From the NCBI GenBank assembly GCA_910579495.1, contig CAJTVD010000054.1:1-28512 (forward strand): a stretch of DNA of 28,512 bases, written 5' to 3'. Shown piece by piece: positions 8,037 to 19,737 of the stretch (within the stretch, counting starts at the first letter, position 1; each line of letters starts with the position of its first letter). The position numbers and the translations under genes were made by a program. Source of the stretch: an uncultured Lachnospiraceae bacterium (GTDB lineage Bacteria; Bacillota; Clostridia; Lachnospirales; Lachnospiraceae). The notes beneath the pieces are model-generated. The model had not been told where the DNA came from and ran no database searches. It saw only the letters and a list, made by a program, of their open reading frames with translations.

Positions 8037-8086
8037 GCTGTTGCACGAACGATTGCAAAATTGTGAGTGCAACAGCCTCTTTTTTT
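8037..8086 (+). terminator. Rho-independent terminator after spoVG
   Basis: A perfect 9-bp stem GCTGTTGCA (8037-8045) / TGCAACAGC (8068-8076) is followed by CTC and seven T residues (8080-8086). It begins 10 nt after the spoVG stop codon and separates the glg-spoVG unit from pth-mfd. Confidence 0.88.
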
Positions 8087-8096
8087 GTGGTAAAAT
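8068..8096 (+). promoter_or_regulatory. Probable pth-mfd promoter overlapping the terminator arm
   Basis: TGG-TAAAAT (-10 at 8091-8096 with TGN extension) lies just after the terminator T-tract. The 17-bp-spaced -35 would be TGCAAC (8068-8073), a poor match inside the terminator stem. The leader to the pth ATG would be about 80 nt. Confidence 0.4.
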
Positions 8097-8782
8097 ATAT
8101 GGTATTATTGGCAGGCAGGCGCAGGAGGCGGAACTGGAAAACAGTGCCTGCCCGGAAAGCATGGAACTGGAATGGAGGATACGCATGTTTATAATAGCGG
8201 GACTTGGGAACCCTGGGAAGGAATATCATAATACCAGGCATAACATTGGTTTTGGGCTCATTGACGCACTGGCGGACAAGTACAATATTTCTGTGATGCA
8301 AGTTAGGCACAGGGCAATGGTCGGCAAGGGGGTAATAGAGGGGCAGAAAGTAATCCTGGCAAAGCCCATCACTTATATGAATGCAAGCGGGGAGAGCATC
8401 CGGCCGCTGGCGGACTATTATAAGGTGGATATAGGGAGGGAGCTGATTGTGGTTTCCGATGATATCACCCTGCCCCCAGGGCAGATTAGGATCAGGAAAA
8501 AGGGAAGCGCAGGCGGGCACAATGGCCTTAAAAACATTATCAGCCAGCTTGGCAGTGAAAATTTCCACAGGATCCGTATTGGCGTGGGGGAAAAGCCGAA
8601 GGGCTATGATTTGATAAACTATGTGCTGGGGCATTTTTCCAAAGAAGAAATGCCCTTGATGGATGAGGGGACCCGGCGGGCAGTAAAAGCCGCGGAGCTG
8701 ATGCTGTCAGGGGAAGTTGACCAGGCCATGAATCTATTTAACAGAAAAGTAGCTTTAACAGAAAATGAGAGGGTGGATTTAC

Positions 8783-12316
<3,534 letters not shown>

Positions 12317-12339
12317 ATTGAAAAGGACAAAGATGTATG

Positions 12340-12390
12340 CTGAAACAAATAACCGCCCTTCCGTTTAGAATGAGCGGTTATTTGTTTCAG
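12340..12390. terminator. Bidirectional hairpin terminator between mfd and nahK
   Basis: A perfect 17-bp inverted repeat (12340-12356 and 12374-12390) has a GC core CCGC/GCGG flanked by paired A-rich and T-rich arms (AAACAAATAA / TTATTTGTTT), with a 17-nt loop. In either direction the core is followed by a U-rich arm. It lies between two convergent genes, as expected of a shared terminator. Confidence 0.75.
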
Positions 12391-12423
12391 GATAAATTGT
12401 GGCCTGTGATTGTTGCAGCCTGC

Positions 12424-13551
12424 TTACTTCTGGGTATTGCGGACCTTTTCCACAATGGCCTTCATCTGGTCCCATTTGGCTTCCATATCCGCCACCAGTT
12501 TAAACTGTGTACGGGCGCGGTCTAAATTGTGCCCCTCACGGTGGATTTTAAAATATGTGTCGCCAACCAGGAAGTCTGCCAGGAAGCGGATGCCGCACTC
12601 ATAGGTCATAAGCTTGGCCCCCATGGGAAGCATTTCGATTTCCTTATCCGTAAGGCTTCCGGCGCAGCCTGTGAGGAAACCGTTGGTGAAAGCTTCAAAC
12701 AGCTCCAGGTCTATGGATATTTTGCTTAAGTCCTGTTCGTCCTCAGCCCCGGTGCTTGCGCCGAAACGGATGGAATCACCGAAGTCATAAAGGGACAGGC
12801 CAGGCATTACAGTGTCCAGGTCTATGATGCACAGGGCCTTTTTGGTTTCTTCATCAAATAAAATATTGTTCAGCTTGGTATCGTTGTGGGTAACCCGCAA
12901 GGGAAGCTTCCCTTCCTTTAACAGGCCGGTAAGGGCGGAGGTTTCCGCTTCCCTGGCAAGGGCAAAAGCGATTTCCTTTTCCGCCAGCTTTGCCCTTCCC
13001 AGTTTATCCTCTTCTACCGCTTTTTTAAAATCCTGGAAGCGGGAAGGGGTGTTATGGAAATTGGGGATGGTTTCGTGCAGGGTCCCGGCAGGGTAGTCCG
13101 CCAGCATACGCTGGAAATTACCGAAAGCGGCGGCACTGTCATAGAAATCCTTTACACTTTCTACCATCTCCAGGCACAGCGCGCGGCCAATAAACAGGAA
13201 CATCCGCCAGTAATTGCCTGTGCTGTCTTTGTAATAGCTGTCACCTGATGAAGTTTTAACAATGTTTAAGGTTTCCCTTTGGGGGTCGCCCCCTTGTTCC
13301 TGGATGGCCCGGCTGAGATATTCTGTGACGTTAACCATATTTTCCATAAGCTGCTGGGGATTTTTAAAAATATTATGGTTCATTCTCTGGAGAATGTATT
13401 GCTTTTCCCCGCCTTCCACCTCATAAGTAAGGAGGAAGGTATCGTTAATATGGCCGTTGCCATAAGGGATTTTTTCTTTAAGGCTGCCCTGAATGGCAAA
13501 TTGGGCAATAGCTTCTTCTATTTTGGCACAAGCCTGATTTTCTGTACTCAT
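12424..13551 (-). CDS. nahK: N-acetylhexosamine 1-kinase
   Basis: This 375-aa phosphotransferase-fold kinase would phosphorylate GlcNAc or GalNAc at the anomeric carbon, the second step of lacto-N-biose/galacto-N-biose use. It closely resembles the bifidobacterial NahK sequence as I recall it: IPYGNGHINDTFLLTY near the N-terminus, YILQRMNHNIFKNPQQLM, FHNTPSRFQDFKKAVEEDKLGRA, the catalytic LRVTHNDTKLNNILFD near residue 222, IDLDTVMPG and FGDSIRFGAST. The ATG at 13551 follows AAGGAGAACTT and overlaps the stop of the phosphorylase gene as ATGA; an upstream in-frame ATG at 13575 lacks an RBS. It is also called lnpB. This is the last gene of the operon. Confidence 0.93.
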   Translation of the reverse strand: MSTENQACAKIEEAIAQFAIQGSLKEKIPYGNGHINDTFLLTYEVEGGEKQYILQRMNHNIFKNPQQLMENMVNVTEYLSRAIQEQGGDPQRETLNIVKTSSGDSYYKDSTGNYWRMFLFIGRALCLEMVESVKDFYDSAAAFGNFQRMLADYPAGTLHETIPNFHNTPSRFQDFKKAVEEDKLGRAKLAEKEIAFALAREAETSALTGLLKEGKLPLRVTHNDTKLNNILFDEETKKALCIIDLDTVMPGLSLYDFGDSIRFGASTGAEDEQDLSKISIDLELFEAFTNGFLTGCAGSLTDKEIEMLPMGAKLMTYECGIRFLADFLVGDTYFKIHREGHNLDRARTQFKLVADMEAKWDQMKAIVEKVRNTQK

Positions 13552-15719
13552 AAGTTCTCCTTGTAATCTACCCACTGCATTTCCATGGGAGCCATATCCA
13601 GGCTCTGCCGGAACTCTCCCTGAATATAAAGGTCGGTTTTTCTGGGTTCTCTGGAATTGTTAATAACTGCAATTTTACCGGTGTTTTCAAATACGGCAAT
13701 TTCCGTATCCATATTGGTAACATAAAACTTCTTCATTTCCGCTTCCTGGTGTGCTGCATAATAAATAGCACGGAGGAGGATGCGGCAGTTCTGGGGGGAG
13801 TAGGGAAGCCCGGTAAAGTAAACGCTTCTTCCTTTGCCGTATTCGTTGGTTACCAGGCGGCTGTATTTGCCGTCCATGTTCAAAATCTGGTAGTTGCTGC
13901 CCTGGGCGTAAATACGGCTTTTTCCTTCGCCGAAGTCGATTTCGCCGGGGGTATCCTCCAGGATAAAGTGTTTGCTGTCCATCTGGTTATATTTATCGGT
14001 GCTCATGGAAAAGCCAAGTTCCCTGTCAACCCCAAGTACATCGCTTAACTGGAAGAAACGTCCCTGATACTGGCAGGCGCTGGGTTCGCCGACCCCGATA
14101 AAGCCGCCGCCATTGTCCACAAAACGGCGGATGGCGCATACCACAGCCTCATCTTTCCAGTTTTCCGCGCCGCTCCAGGAGGTGTAGGCATCCCCGGCGT
14201 TGATGATTACCTTGATTTCCGGGTCAAGTCCCTGTTTTAATTCCTCAAAAGTGATAAATTCCACATCTATAGGCATACCGCTTAAGCATTCAATGACGCC
14301 CACATAGGAATAGATTTCCCGGTACCAGAGGGCATGGTGCACCTGGTTTGCCATCCATCTGCGGAGATTCCCCCAGCAGTTCAGGATACCCACCTTAAAG
14401 GGCGCGGTGTAGGCTTTGGTTCCCTGCATATTTTCGTGGATCTGACGGAATTCGCCCACTACCTTTTGGATCTGTTCAATAAAGCCAGGCCATTCGCTGG
14501 CAAGCTTTAAATAGCCGCCGTAACCGATCCGGTCTAAGGGAGAGCGCAGGATGGCACGCCTTGCTTTCAGCCAGTTGGCCTGGGCTTCCCCGATGGGGTC
14601 TCCGCCTTCTGTAAACACATCCGGGAAGAAATAGGGAAGGAGCCGCCCTTCTGTGTAGTTAACGCCCTTGATGTCAGAGATCATGCGCAGGGTAACGCCG
14701 TCCCCCACAGAGCCCACCACAGCGTCCAGGCCGATGTTGGCGAAATATTTTCCGAAGGGTTCCGTTCCGATCCAGTGATCCCCCAAAAACATCATGGCTT
14801 CCTTGCCGTAGCTGTGTACGATATCTACCAGTTCCTTTGCCAGCTTGCTCACTTCGATCTGCTGGAACTCAATAAAGTCCAGAAATTCCTTTGAAGGAAC
14901 CCGGAAAATAGAGTTATGGTAGCCCTGGTCCACAATAAACTCCGGGCGGAATTTGTAGCCAGCCCATTTTTCAAACTGCTCTAAAATATAAGGGCTGACG
15001 CTGGCGCTGTAGCCAAACCACTCCACAAATTTTTCTCTTTTCTGGTCGTCAAAGGTAAGGGTAAACTGATGGAAAAAGGTGGTAAAACGCACCACATCCA
15101 CCTGGGGATTGGCTTCGCACCATTTTTTCAGTTTTTCTTTTACGTAAACCTGGGTTTTCGGCTGGCGCACATCATAGGTAAGCTGATGGGGGGCATCCTT
15201 CCAGTCGTTGGTGATAAAGTTATACATATGGACCGGGTCCCAGATGAGAAAGGCAAGGAAGCTTACCGTATACTGATGGTAGGGGATGGACTGGATCACC
15301 ACTTCCCCGGTTTCCTCTTCATATTCCCATTTGTCAACAGGCACCACCTGGCCGGTTGTCCTGTCCATGACTTCCCACCATTTCTTGGGAGAGTCAATGG
15401 TGTTGACTTTTAACTGCTGTGTATGGAAGCCCTTCATAAGCTCAATGCGGAGCTCCCCTGTGCGTGCCGTGAGGCGGTCGCTGACCAGGTACTCCTGCTG
15501 GATCTCCTCCGGGTTGTTCATTGCCCAGTCGTTATCCTTCCGGGTGGTGTAGTAGGTAGCATAGATCTTGCCGTCCTGGCTTAAAAGTTCTTCCGGCATG
15601 GTAGTGCCGTCGCAATCCCTTAAGGCATCGGCGCCAAGCAGGTTCTTTAAGCGTATGGTTTCTTCCACCATATCCACGTCTGTTGGCAGTGTCAGTCTTC
15701 CTGTGGTTTCATGATTCAT
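13548..15719 (-). CDS. lnpA: GH112 1,3-beta-galactosyl-N-acetylhexosamine phosphorylase
   Basis: This 723-aa cytoplasmic enzyme would split lacto-N-biose I or galacto-N-biose with phosphate into galactose-1-phosphate and GlcNAc or GalNAc. It aligns along its length with the Bifidobacterium longum enzyme as I recall it. The general-acid Asp is in FLGDHWIGTEP (D314, B. longum D313), an active-site Arg in DVVRFTTFF (R211), and the acceptor-pocket Val and Asn in DPVHMYN (V163, N167). GVGEPSACQ and TGLPYSPQN mark the C-terminal domains. ATG has GGAGGTATGAA upstream. The adjacent N-acetylhexosamine kinase supports this specificity over the related galactosyl-rhamnose phosphorylase activity of GH112, which remains possible. 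Confidence 0.93.
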   Translation of the reverse strand: MNHETTGRLTLPTDVDMVEETIRLKNLLGADALRDCDGTTMPEELLSQDGKIYATYYTTRKDNDWAMNNPEEIQQEYLVSDRLTARTGELRIELMKGFHTQQLKVNTIDSPKKWWEVMDRTTGQVVPVDKWEYEEETGEVVIQSIPYHQYTVSFLAFLIWDPVHMYNFITNDWKDAPHQLTYDVRQPKTQVYVKEKLKKWCEANPQVDVVRFTTFFHQFTLTFDDQKREKFVEWFGYSASVSPYILEQFEKWAGYKFRPEFIVDQGYHNSIFRVPSKEFLDFIEFQQIEVSKLAKELVDIVHSYGKEAMMFLGDHWIGTEPFGKYFANIGLDAVVGSVGDGVTLRMISDIKGVNYTEGRLLPYFFPDVFTEGGDPIGEAQANWLKARRAILRSPLDRIGYGGYLKLASEWPGFIEQIQKVVGEFRQIHENMQGTKAYTAPFKVGILNCWGNLRRWMANQVHHALWYREIYSYVGVIECLSGMPIDVEFITFEELKQGLDPEIKVIINAGDAYTSWSGAENWKDEAVVCAIRRFVDNGGGFIGVGEPSACQYQGRFFQLSDVLGVDRELGFSMSTDKYNQMDSKHFILEDTPGEIDFGEGKSRIYAQGSNYQILNMDGKYSRLVTNEYGKGRSVYFTGLPYSPQNCRILLRAIYYAAHQEAEMKKFYVTNMDTEIAVFENTGKIAVINNSREPRKTDLYIQGEFRQSLDMAPMEMQWVDYKENL

Positions 15720-15783
15720 TTCATACCTCCGTAGCCGGGAACTGCCCGATCCTTAGAAAAGCCGGTTCCCTGAATGATTTTGT

Positions 15784-15948
15784 TTATTGGAACTTTTTGT
15801 TATACAGATAAAGAAGAACAAGTATTCCTGCAAGCCCCACGACCATGATCAGCAATCCTGCAGGGCCTATCTGGCGTTGCCCGGTGATGATAAACGCCAT
15901 GCTCACAATAAAGACGAGCAGATATAAAAGCCTGATAATCCATTTCAT
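15784..15948 (-). CDS. Small membrane protein (54 aa) in the sugar ABC operon
   Basis: A 54-aa reading frame begins MKWIIRLLYLLVFIVSM and ends YLYNKKFQ, with two hydrophobic segments (about residues 4-21 and 31-48) joined by the polar turn TGQRQIGP. AGGAGTGATTTGCT precedes the ATG, and the start lies 12 bp after the upstream permease stop. Position, RBS and two-helix topology support a real gene. Similar tiny proteins accompany sugar permease genes in Lachnospiraceae; I believe this is the family annotated DUF6903, but that name is from memory. No function is known to me; a permease-associated role is inference. Confidence 0.75.
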   Translation of the reverse strand: MKWIIRLLYLLVFIVSMAFIITGQRQIGPAGLLIMVVGLAGILVLLYLYNKKFQ

Positions 15949-15960
15949 AGCAAATCACTC

Positions 15961-16842
15961 CTATCCTTTTAATCCGCCAAGGCTCATGCCCTGGGTGAGC
16001 TTTTTCTGTACCATAATATATAAGATCAATGTGGGAAGCATCACGATCACGAGCCCGGCATAAAGCTGCCCATAATTTGCCGCCGCTTTCTGCGCCTGCA
16101 TTAGCTGCATCAGCCCTACAGGAAGGGTCTTTTCATCCTTGGTAAGCAGGGTCATGGAAATGATGTACTCATTCCAGAAAGAGAGGAAATTAAAAAGGAT
16201 AACGGTGATGATGCTGGGGGTAGCCATAGGCATCATGATCTTAACCATAGTCCTGAAATAGCCGCTGCCGTCCACATAGGCGGCTTCCTCGTAGTCCCTG
16301 GGAATGGTCACAAAGAAACCGGACAGGAGATAAATGGTAAAGGGCAGGGCGGTGGAAGCGTATACCAGCGCCACTACAAATAGGTTGTTCAGGAAAAAGC
16401 CGTCGCTCCCTAATCCCCTTAAAAATTTATCTGCATCCACAAACATCAGGAAGATAGGCACTACAATATAGTTTACATTGATAAACAGGCCGCCCATAAA
16501 CATGGTGTTGATCAGCTTGCTTCCCCGGAAACGGTATCTGGCAAGCACGTAGGCGGCGGGAAGGGCCACTACCAGCAATATGATCAGGGAGAGGGCGGTA
16601 ACGGTTACGGAATTCATAAAATAATCGCCCATCTTTGCCTTTTCAAAGGCGTCTTTAAAATTCTGGAAGTAGAAGCCTTTGGGCATTGCCCAGGGATTGC
16701 CGTAAAATTCAGAATTTTCCTTGATAGATGCCAGGAAAACCCAGGCTACGGGCACCACGATGCTGATGGCTAATGTGAGCAGAGCCACATAAATGAAGAG
16801 TTTGTACAGGGTGTCAAAACTCATTTCTTTTTTCTTTTTCAT
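15961..16842 (-). CDS. Carbohydrate ABC transporter permease, MalG type (CUT1)
   Basis: This 293-aa inner permease subunit has a short cytoplasmic MKKKKEMSFDTLYK N-terminus and six hydrophobic segments. The ATPase-docking EAA loop is EEAAYVDGSGYFRTMVKIMMP near residues 190-215, and the C-terminus KKLTQGMSLGGLKG is typical of MalG-type subunits. The ATG at 16842 has GGAGG at good spacing; a longer frame starting at 16863 would overlap that RBS. It is the second permease in the order binding protein, MalF-like, MalG-like. The likely substrate, lacto-N-biose or galacto-N-biose, is inferred from the downstream phosphorylase and kinase. Confidence 0.93.
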   Translation of the reverse strand: MKKKKEMSFDTLYKLFIYVALLTLAISIVVPVAWVFLASIKENSEFYGNPWAMPKGFYFQNFKDAFEKAKMGDYFMNSVTVTALSLIILLVVALPAAYVLARYRFRGSKLINTMFMGGLFINVNYIVVPIFLMFVDADKFLRGLGSDGFFLNNLFVVALVYASTALPFTIYLLSGFFVTIPRDYEEAAYVDGSGYFRTMVKIMMPMATPSIITVILFNFLSFWNEYIISMTLLTKDEKTLPVGLMQLMQAQKAAANYGQLYAGLVIVMLPTLILYIMVQKKLTQGMSLGGLKG

Positions 16843-16875
16843 AGGGAACCTCCATGTATCCACAAACTTTCCGCC

Positions 16876-17775
16876 TTAAAATTCCAAAGGTTCTCTCTTA
16901 GTGACGAAATTGACAATCGCCGATAAACCAAAAGAGAATAAAAATACCACAACGCCGATGGCCATTCCGTACCCGTAAGAGGAGTTGGTATAAGCCTGTT
17001 TGTACATATAGCTTAAGAACACCTCCGTAGCGCCGTCGGGGCCGCCGCTTGTAAGCGCTTTTACCAGCAGGAAGCTTAAGTTGATGGAACTGATAACGAA
17101 AAATGTCAGGGTGGTCCTTATATTTGTCCAGATCAGGGGGAGGGTGATGGAGAAAAACTGCTGTATTCTCCCTGCCCCTTCCAGGTTTGCGGATTCATAA
17201 AGGCTTTCCGGCACACTTGCCATGCTTGCCATGTACATAACCATATAGTAACCGATGGCCTGCCAGATCAGGGCGATGATCAGGCTGTAGATTACCAGCT
17301 TCTGGTCCCCCAGCCACAGGATGGGATCCTTATCAGCCCCCCTGAAAATGCCTATGATGCTATTTAACAGGCCGTTTGTGGGGTCATAGATGGCGGAAAA
17401 GATTGCCGAGATGACTACCACGGACAAAATATTGGGTATGTAAAAAATGATCCTGAAAAAATTCTGCCCTTTGATCTTTTCCCTTGTGAGGATCGCCGCA
17501 AACAGAAGGGAAAGGGCCATGGTCACAATGGTGACGCAGGCAATCAGCAGGACTGTGTTCTGGAAGGAACGGAAAAAGTTCATATCTTCCATTAAAATCT
17601 TAAAATTGTTAAAACCTACAAATTCCTTGGTGTTGGAGTAACCGCCCCACTTATAGAGGGACATCTTAAATACATTAAAGGTTGGGACCAGCATAAAGAT
17701 GATGAACAGTATTACTGCCGGCGCTACGCATATCCCAATAAAAACGCTTCTTGCTTTGCCCTTTTTCAAATCCAT
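16876..17775 (-). CDS. Carbohydrate ABC transporter permease, MalF type (CUT1)
   Basis: This permease of about 299 aa carries FIGICVAPAVILFIIFMLVP as first membrane segment, VGFNNFKILMED in the first periplasm-side region, and the EAA loop LYESANLEGAGRIQQFFSITLP near residues 190-215. The start is uncertain: GGAGGT directly abuts the ATG at 17775, leaving one base of spacing, while an in-frame TTG two codons later (17769) sits 7 nt from GGAGG. The longer frame from 17826 would run through a terminator-like hairpin. It forms the importer channel with the MalG-type subunit and needs an ATPase encoded elsewhere. Confidence 0.92.
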   Translation of the reverse strand: MDLKKGKARSVFIGICVAPAVILFIIFMLVPTFNVFKMSLYKWGGYSNTKEFVGFNNFKILMEDMNFFRSFQNTVLLIACVTIVTMALSLLFAAILTREKIKGQNFFRIIFYIPNILSVVVISAIFSAIYDPTNGLLNSIIGIFRGADKDPILWLGDQKLVIYSLIIALIWQAIGYYMVMYMASMASVPESLYESANLEGAGRIQQFFSITLPLIWTNIRTTLTFFVISSINLSFLLVKALTSGGPDGATEVFLSYMYKQAYTNSSYGYGMAIGVVVFLFSFGLSAIVNFVTKREPLEF

Positions 17776-17790
17776 ACCTCCGTTTTCTGT

Positions 17791-17833
17791 AAAAAAGGGC
17801 TCCAAAGGCGGAAGCCTCCGGAGCACCCTTTTA
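17791..17833 (-). terminator. Attenuator-like hairpin between binding protein and permease genes
   Basis: On the minus strand AAAAGGGTGCTCC pairs with GGAGC-CCTTTT across an inner GGAGGC...GCC stem, ending in six T residues (complement of 17791-17796). It begins just past the binding-protein stop. A partial terminator at this place usually keeps the binding protein in excess over the permeases. Confidence 0.75.
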
Positions 17834-17836
17834 TCC

Positions 17837-19291
17837 TTATTCCATTGCCGCTCTTAACTTATCGCTGGCTTCTTCCACGGATGCCTGCCAGTCAGCAACT
17901 GTCTTGTCTCCACTTACAATACTGTTAACAGTCCCAAACAGGGTATCTGCCATGGAAACGCCTTCAACAGGAGCTGTTGCGGCAAAACCGCCCATAACTG
18001 CGCTTGCGCCATTGTCATAGATGCTGTAGAACATCTTGTTGTCGCCTTCCAGATAATCGCTTACGCCGGTGATCGGCTGGATTGCTGTGGATTTCGCGAA
18101 AATCTGTGCAGCTTCATCAGAGTACATATAAGCGATAAATTCTTTTGCCATATCCTGGTTCTGTGCTGCAGCAGGGATCCAAATCTGCTCAAACCAGCAG
18201 AAAGAGCATCCAGCGCCGCCTTCATTTACAGCGGGGATTGCCATGAAGCCCCACTCAAAGCCGTCCGCCCTGGGCGCGTCTGCCATCTCGCCGGGAAGCC
18301 ATGTCCCGTTGGGGCAGAAGATTGCCTTGTTGTCAAGGATTAACTGCTGGTTCTTGGTAAAGTTATCATTGTTTGCATTGGCAACAGTAGTGCCTTCTGT
18401 GTATTCAGCCAGCTTGCCAATCAGCTCGAATACCTTGGTTGCGTTGTCGCTTTCCCAGATGCCGTCTTCATAGGTCATGCAGCTGTTAAAGAAATCGGAG
18501 CCTCCTGCAGAAGATAATACTGCGTATGTAAAGGCATCAAAATATCCTGTGGTAGGATAAGTAAATAAAGCAATGCCTTCTTCTTTCGCCTTGTCGCCCA
18601 GCGCCCACATTTCTTCCCAGGTGGTAGGTACATCCCAGCCTTTTTCCTTTAAAAGGCCTGCGTTATAGAACAGTCCGCAGGGGCTGTAGAACATGGGGGC
18701 ATAATAGGTTACGCCGTCGCCGTAAGGGTTGGTTGCAAGGGTATCAAGGAAGCCGGGGACGATTTTGTCCTTTACCTTCACGTCTTCGCCAGGTACGGTC
18801 ATGTCAAGCACATCCGTCAGGGGAAGAAGGGCTTTTTCCTTGGTCAGTGTCTCTGTAAGGGCTGCCTCGCGCCCGGTTGCAAGATGCACAACGTCAGGGT
18901 AATCCCCTGCTTTCATGCTGGGGCTGATCACATCTTCAATTTTCTTGTCAATGGTAAGCTCTACGGTAACGCCAGGGTGGGAATTTTCAAAAGCAGCAGC
19001 TACTTCTGACCACATATCTGCGCCATAGCCGCCTTCAAAAGCAGCTACCTTCAATACCTGTTCTTCTACGGGAGCCTGTTCCTCTTCTGCCTGGCCCTCT
19101 TCGGTGCTTTCGTCCTTGGCCCCGGTTTCTGCTTCTGTATCCTGGGACTTGGAAGTGTCCTCGGTTTCCGTCTTGGTGTTGTCAGCGGAACTGTCTGTGG
19201 AAGGCGTATCAGCCTTGCCGCCGCAGCCTGCCAAAAGGGATACACTCATGGCGCTTACAAGTAAAGCTGACAAAACTTTTTTGAGTTTCAT
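17837..19291 (-). CDS. Sugar ABC transporter solute-binding lipoprotein (family 1)
   Basis: This 484-aa lipoprotein has a signal sequence ending in the lipobox LLAGC (Cys23), then an acidic Ser/Thr/Glu linker of about 55 residues and a periplasmic-binding-protein fold from VLKVAAFEGGYGADMW. Family-1 signatures include AAFENSHPGVTVEL, YPDVVHLATG, YYAPMFYSPCGLFYNAGLLKEKGWDVPTTWEEM and FCPNGTWLPGEM. Tryptophan- and aromatic-rich stretches fit sugar stacking. It is the first gene of the operon, with AAGGAGGAAATT before the ATG and a TATAAT about 55 bp upstream. The ligand is probably lacto-N-biose or galacto-N-biose, inferred from lnpA and nahK downstream. Confidence 0.94.
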   Translation of the reverse strand: MKLKKVLSALLVSAMSVSLLAGCGGKADTPSTDSSADNTKTETEDTSKSQDTEAETGAKDESTEEGQAEEEQAPVEEQVLKVAAFEGGYGADMWSEVAAAFENSHPGVTVELTIDKKIEDVISPSMKAGDYPDVVHLATGREAALTETLTKEKALLPLTDVLDMTVPGEDVKVKDKIVPGFLDTLATNPYGDGVTYYAPMFYSPCGLFYNAGLLKEKGWDVPTTWEEMWALGDKAKEEGIALFTYPTTGYFDAFTYAVLSSAGGSDFFNSCMTYEDGIWESDNATKVFELIGKLAEYTEGTTVANANNDNFTKNQQLILDNKAIFCPNGTWLPGEMADAPRADGFEWGFMAIPAVNEGGAGCSFCWFEQIWIPAAAQNQDMAKEFIAYMYSDEAAQIFAKSTAIQPITGVSDYLEGDNKMFYSIYDNGASAVMGGFAATAPVEGVSMADTLFGTVNSIVSGDKTVADWQASVEEASDKLRAAME

Positions 19292-19345
19292 AATAAATTT
19301 CCTCCTTATTCAATGATGGAAAACGCAGCGGCAGTTATTGCCACA

Positions 19346-19374
19346 ATTATACTCATTTTCCATTCTACTATCTA
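19346..19374 (-). promoter_or_regulatory. Probable promoter of the lnp/ABC operon
   Basis: A perfect minus-strand TATAAT (19346-19351) lies 55 bp before the binding-protein ATG. The 17-bp-spaced -35 (TAGATA, 19369-19374) is poor, as expected of a promoter that needs an activator such as the divergent AraC-type protein. Confidence 0.5.
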
Positions 19375-19632
19375 ATATAAAGGAACAGGAGGGCAATATC
19401 AATCTTTTTATTGCCGGGTATTTTATATATATTGCTTTTTGTGAAGTTTTTATTAAAAACAAAAGTGAAAAGGAAGGTAGATAGTTAATAATTCCTATAA
19501 ACATGTTAAAAGAATTGTAAAATATTATGCATATTACCAAACATGAACTTTTGCGGTAAAATACAGGCATGTATTTCTGGTGAAGTTTTGCAGGAAAAGA
19601 TGCAGGGGATCGCTATTTTTTTCGTTTTTTTG

Positions 19633-19666
19633 TGGACAATATATATAAACTTTGCTATATTATAAT
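19633..19666 (+). promoter_or_regulatory. Promoter of the AraC-type regulator
   Basis: TGGACA (19633-19638), a 17-bp spacer and TATATT (19656-19661), overlapping a second possible -10 TATAAT (19661-19666). The start would lie near 19670, about 68 nt before the ATG at 19738. Confidence 0.5.
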
Positions 19667-19737
19667 CACCAGTATTTATTATGGGAGGCTTTGGAGTTTT
19701 ATGATTTAGGGTATTGAATGACAGAAACGGAGGCAAT

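Larger units (their letters stand above)
19292..19737. other. Divergent control region between the sugar operon and araC
   Basis: About 446 bp of AT-rich DNA lies between the two divergent start codons. It contains a promoter for each direction and three similar elements: GTGAAGTTTT at 19441-19450, TGAACTTTTGCGG at 19544-19556 and GTGAAGTTTTGCAGG at 19580-19594. Open frames in this stretch lack ribosome-binding sites and protein-like sequence, so none is called as a gene. Confidence 0.55.

Noticed and set aside
8041..8184. TTG-initiated N-terminal extension of pth
   Set aside because: It starts inside the spoVG terminator stem, has no RBS, and the ATG at 8185 has GGAGG and matches the family start.
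12337..12525. 62-codon plus-strand frame after mfd
   Set aside because: It runs through the 17-bp terminator hairpin and into the antisense of nahK; no RBS and no recognisable sequence.
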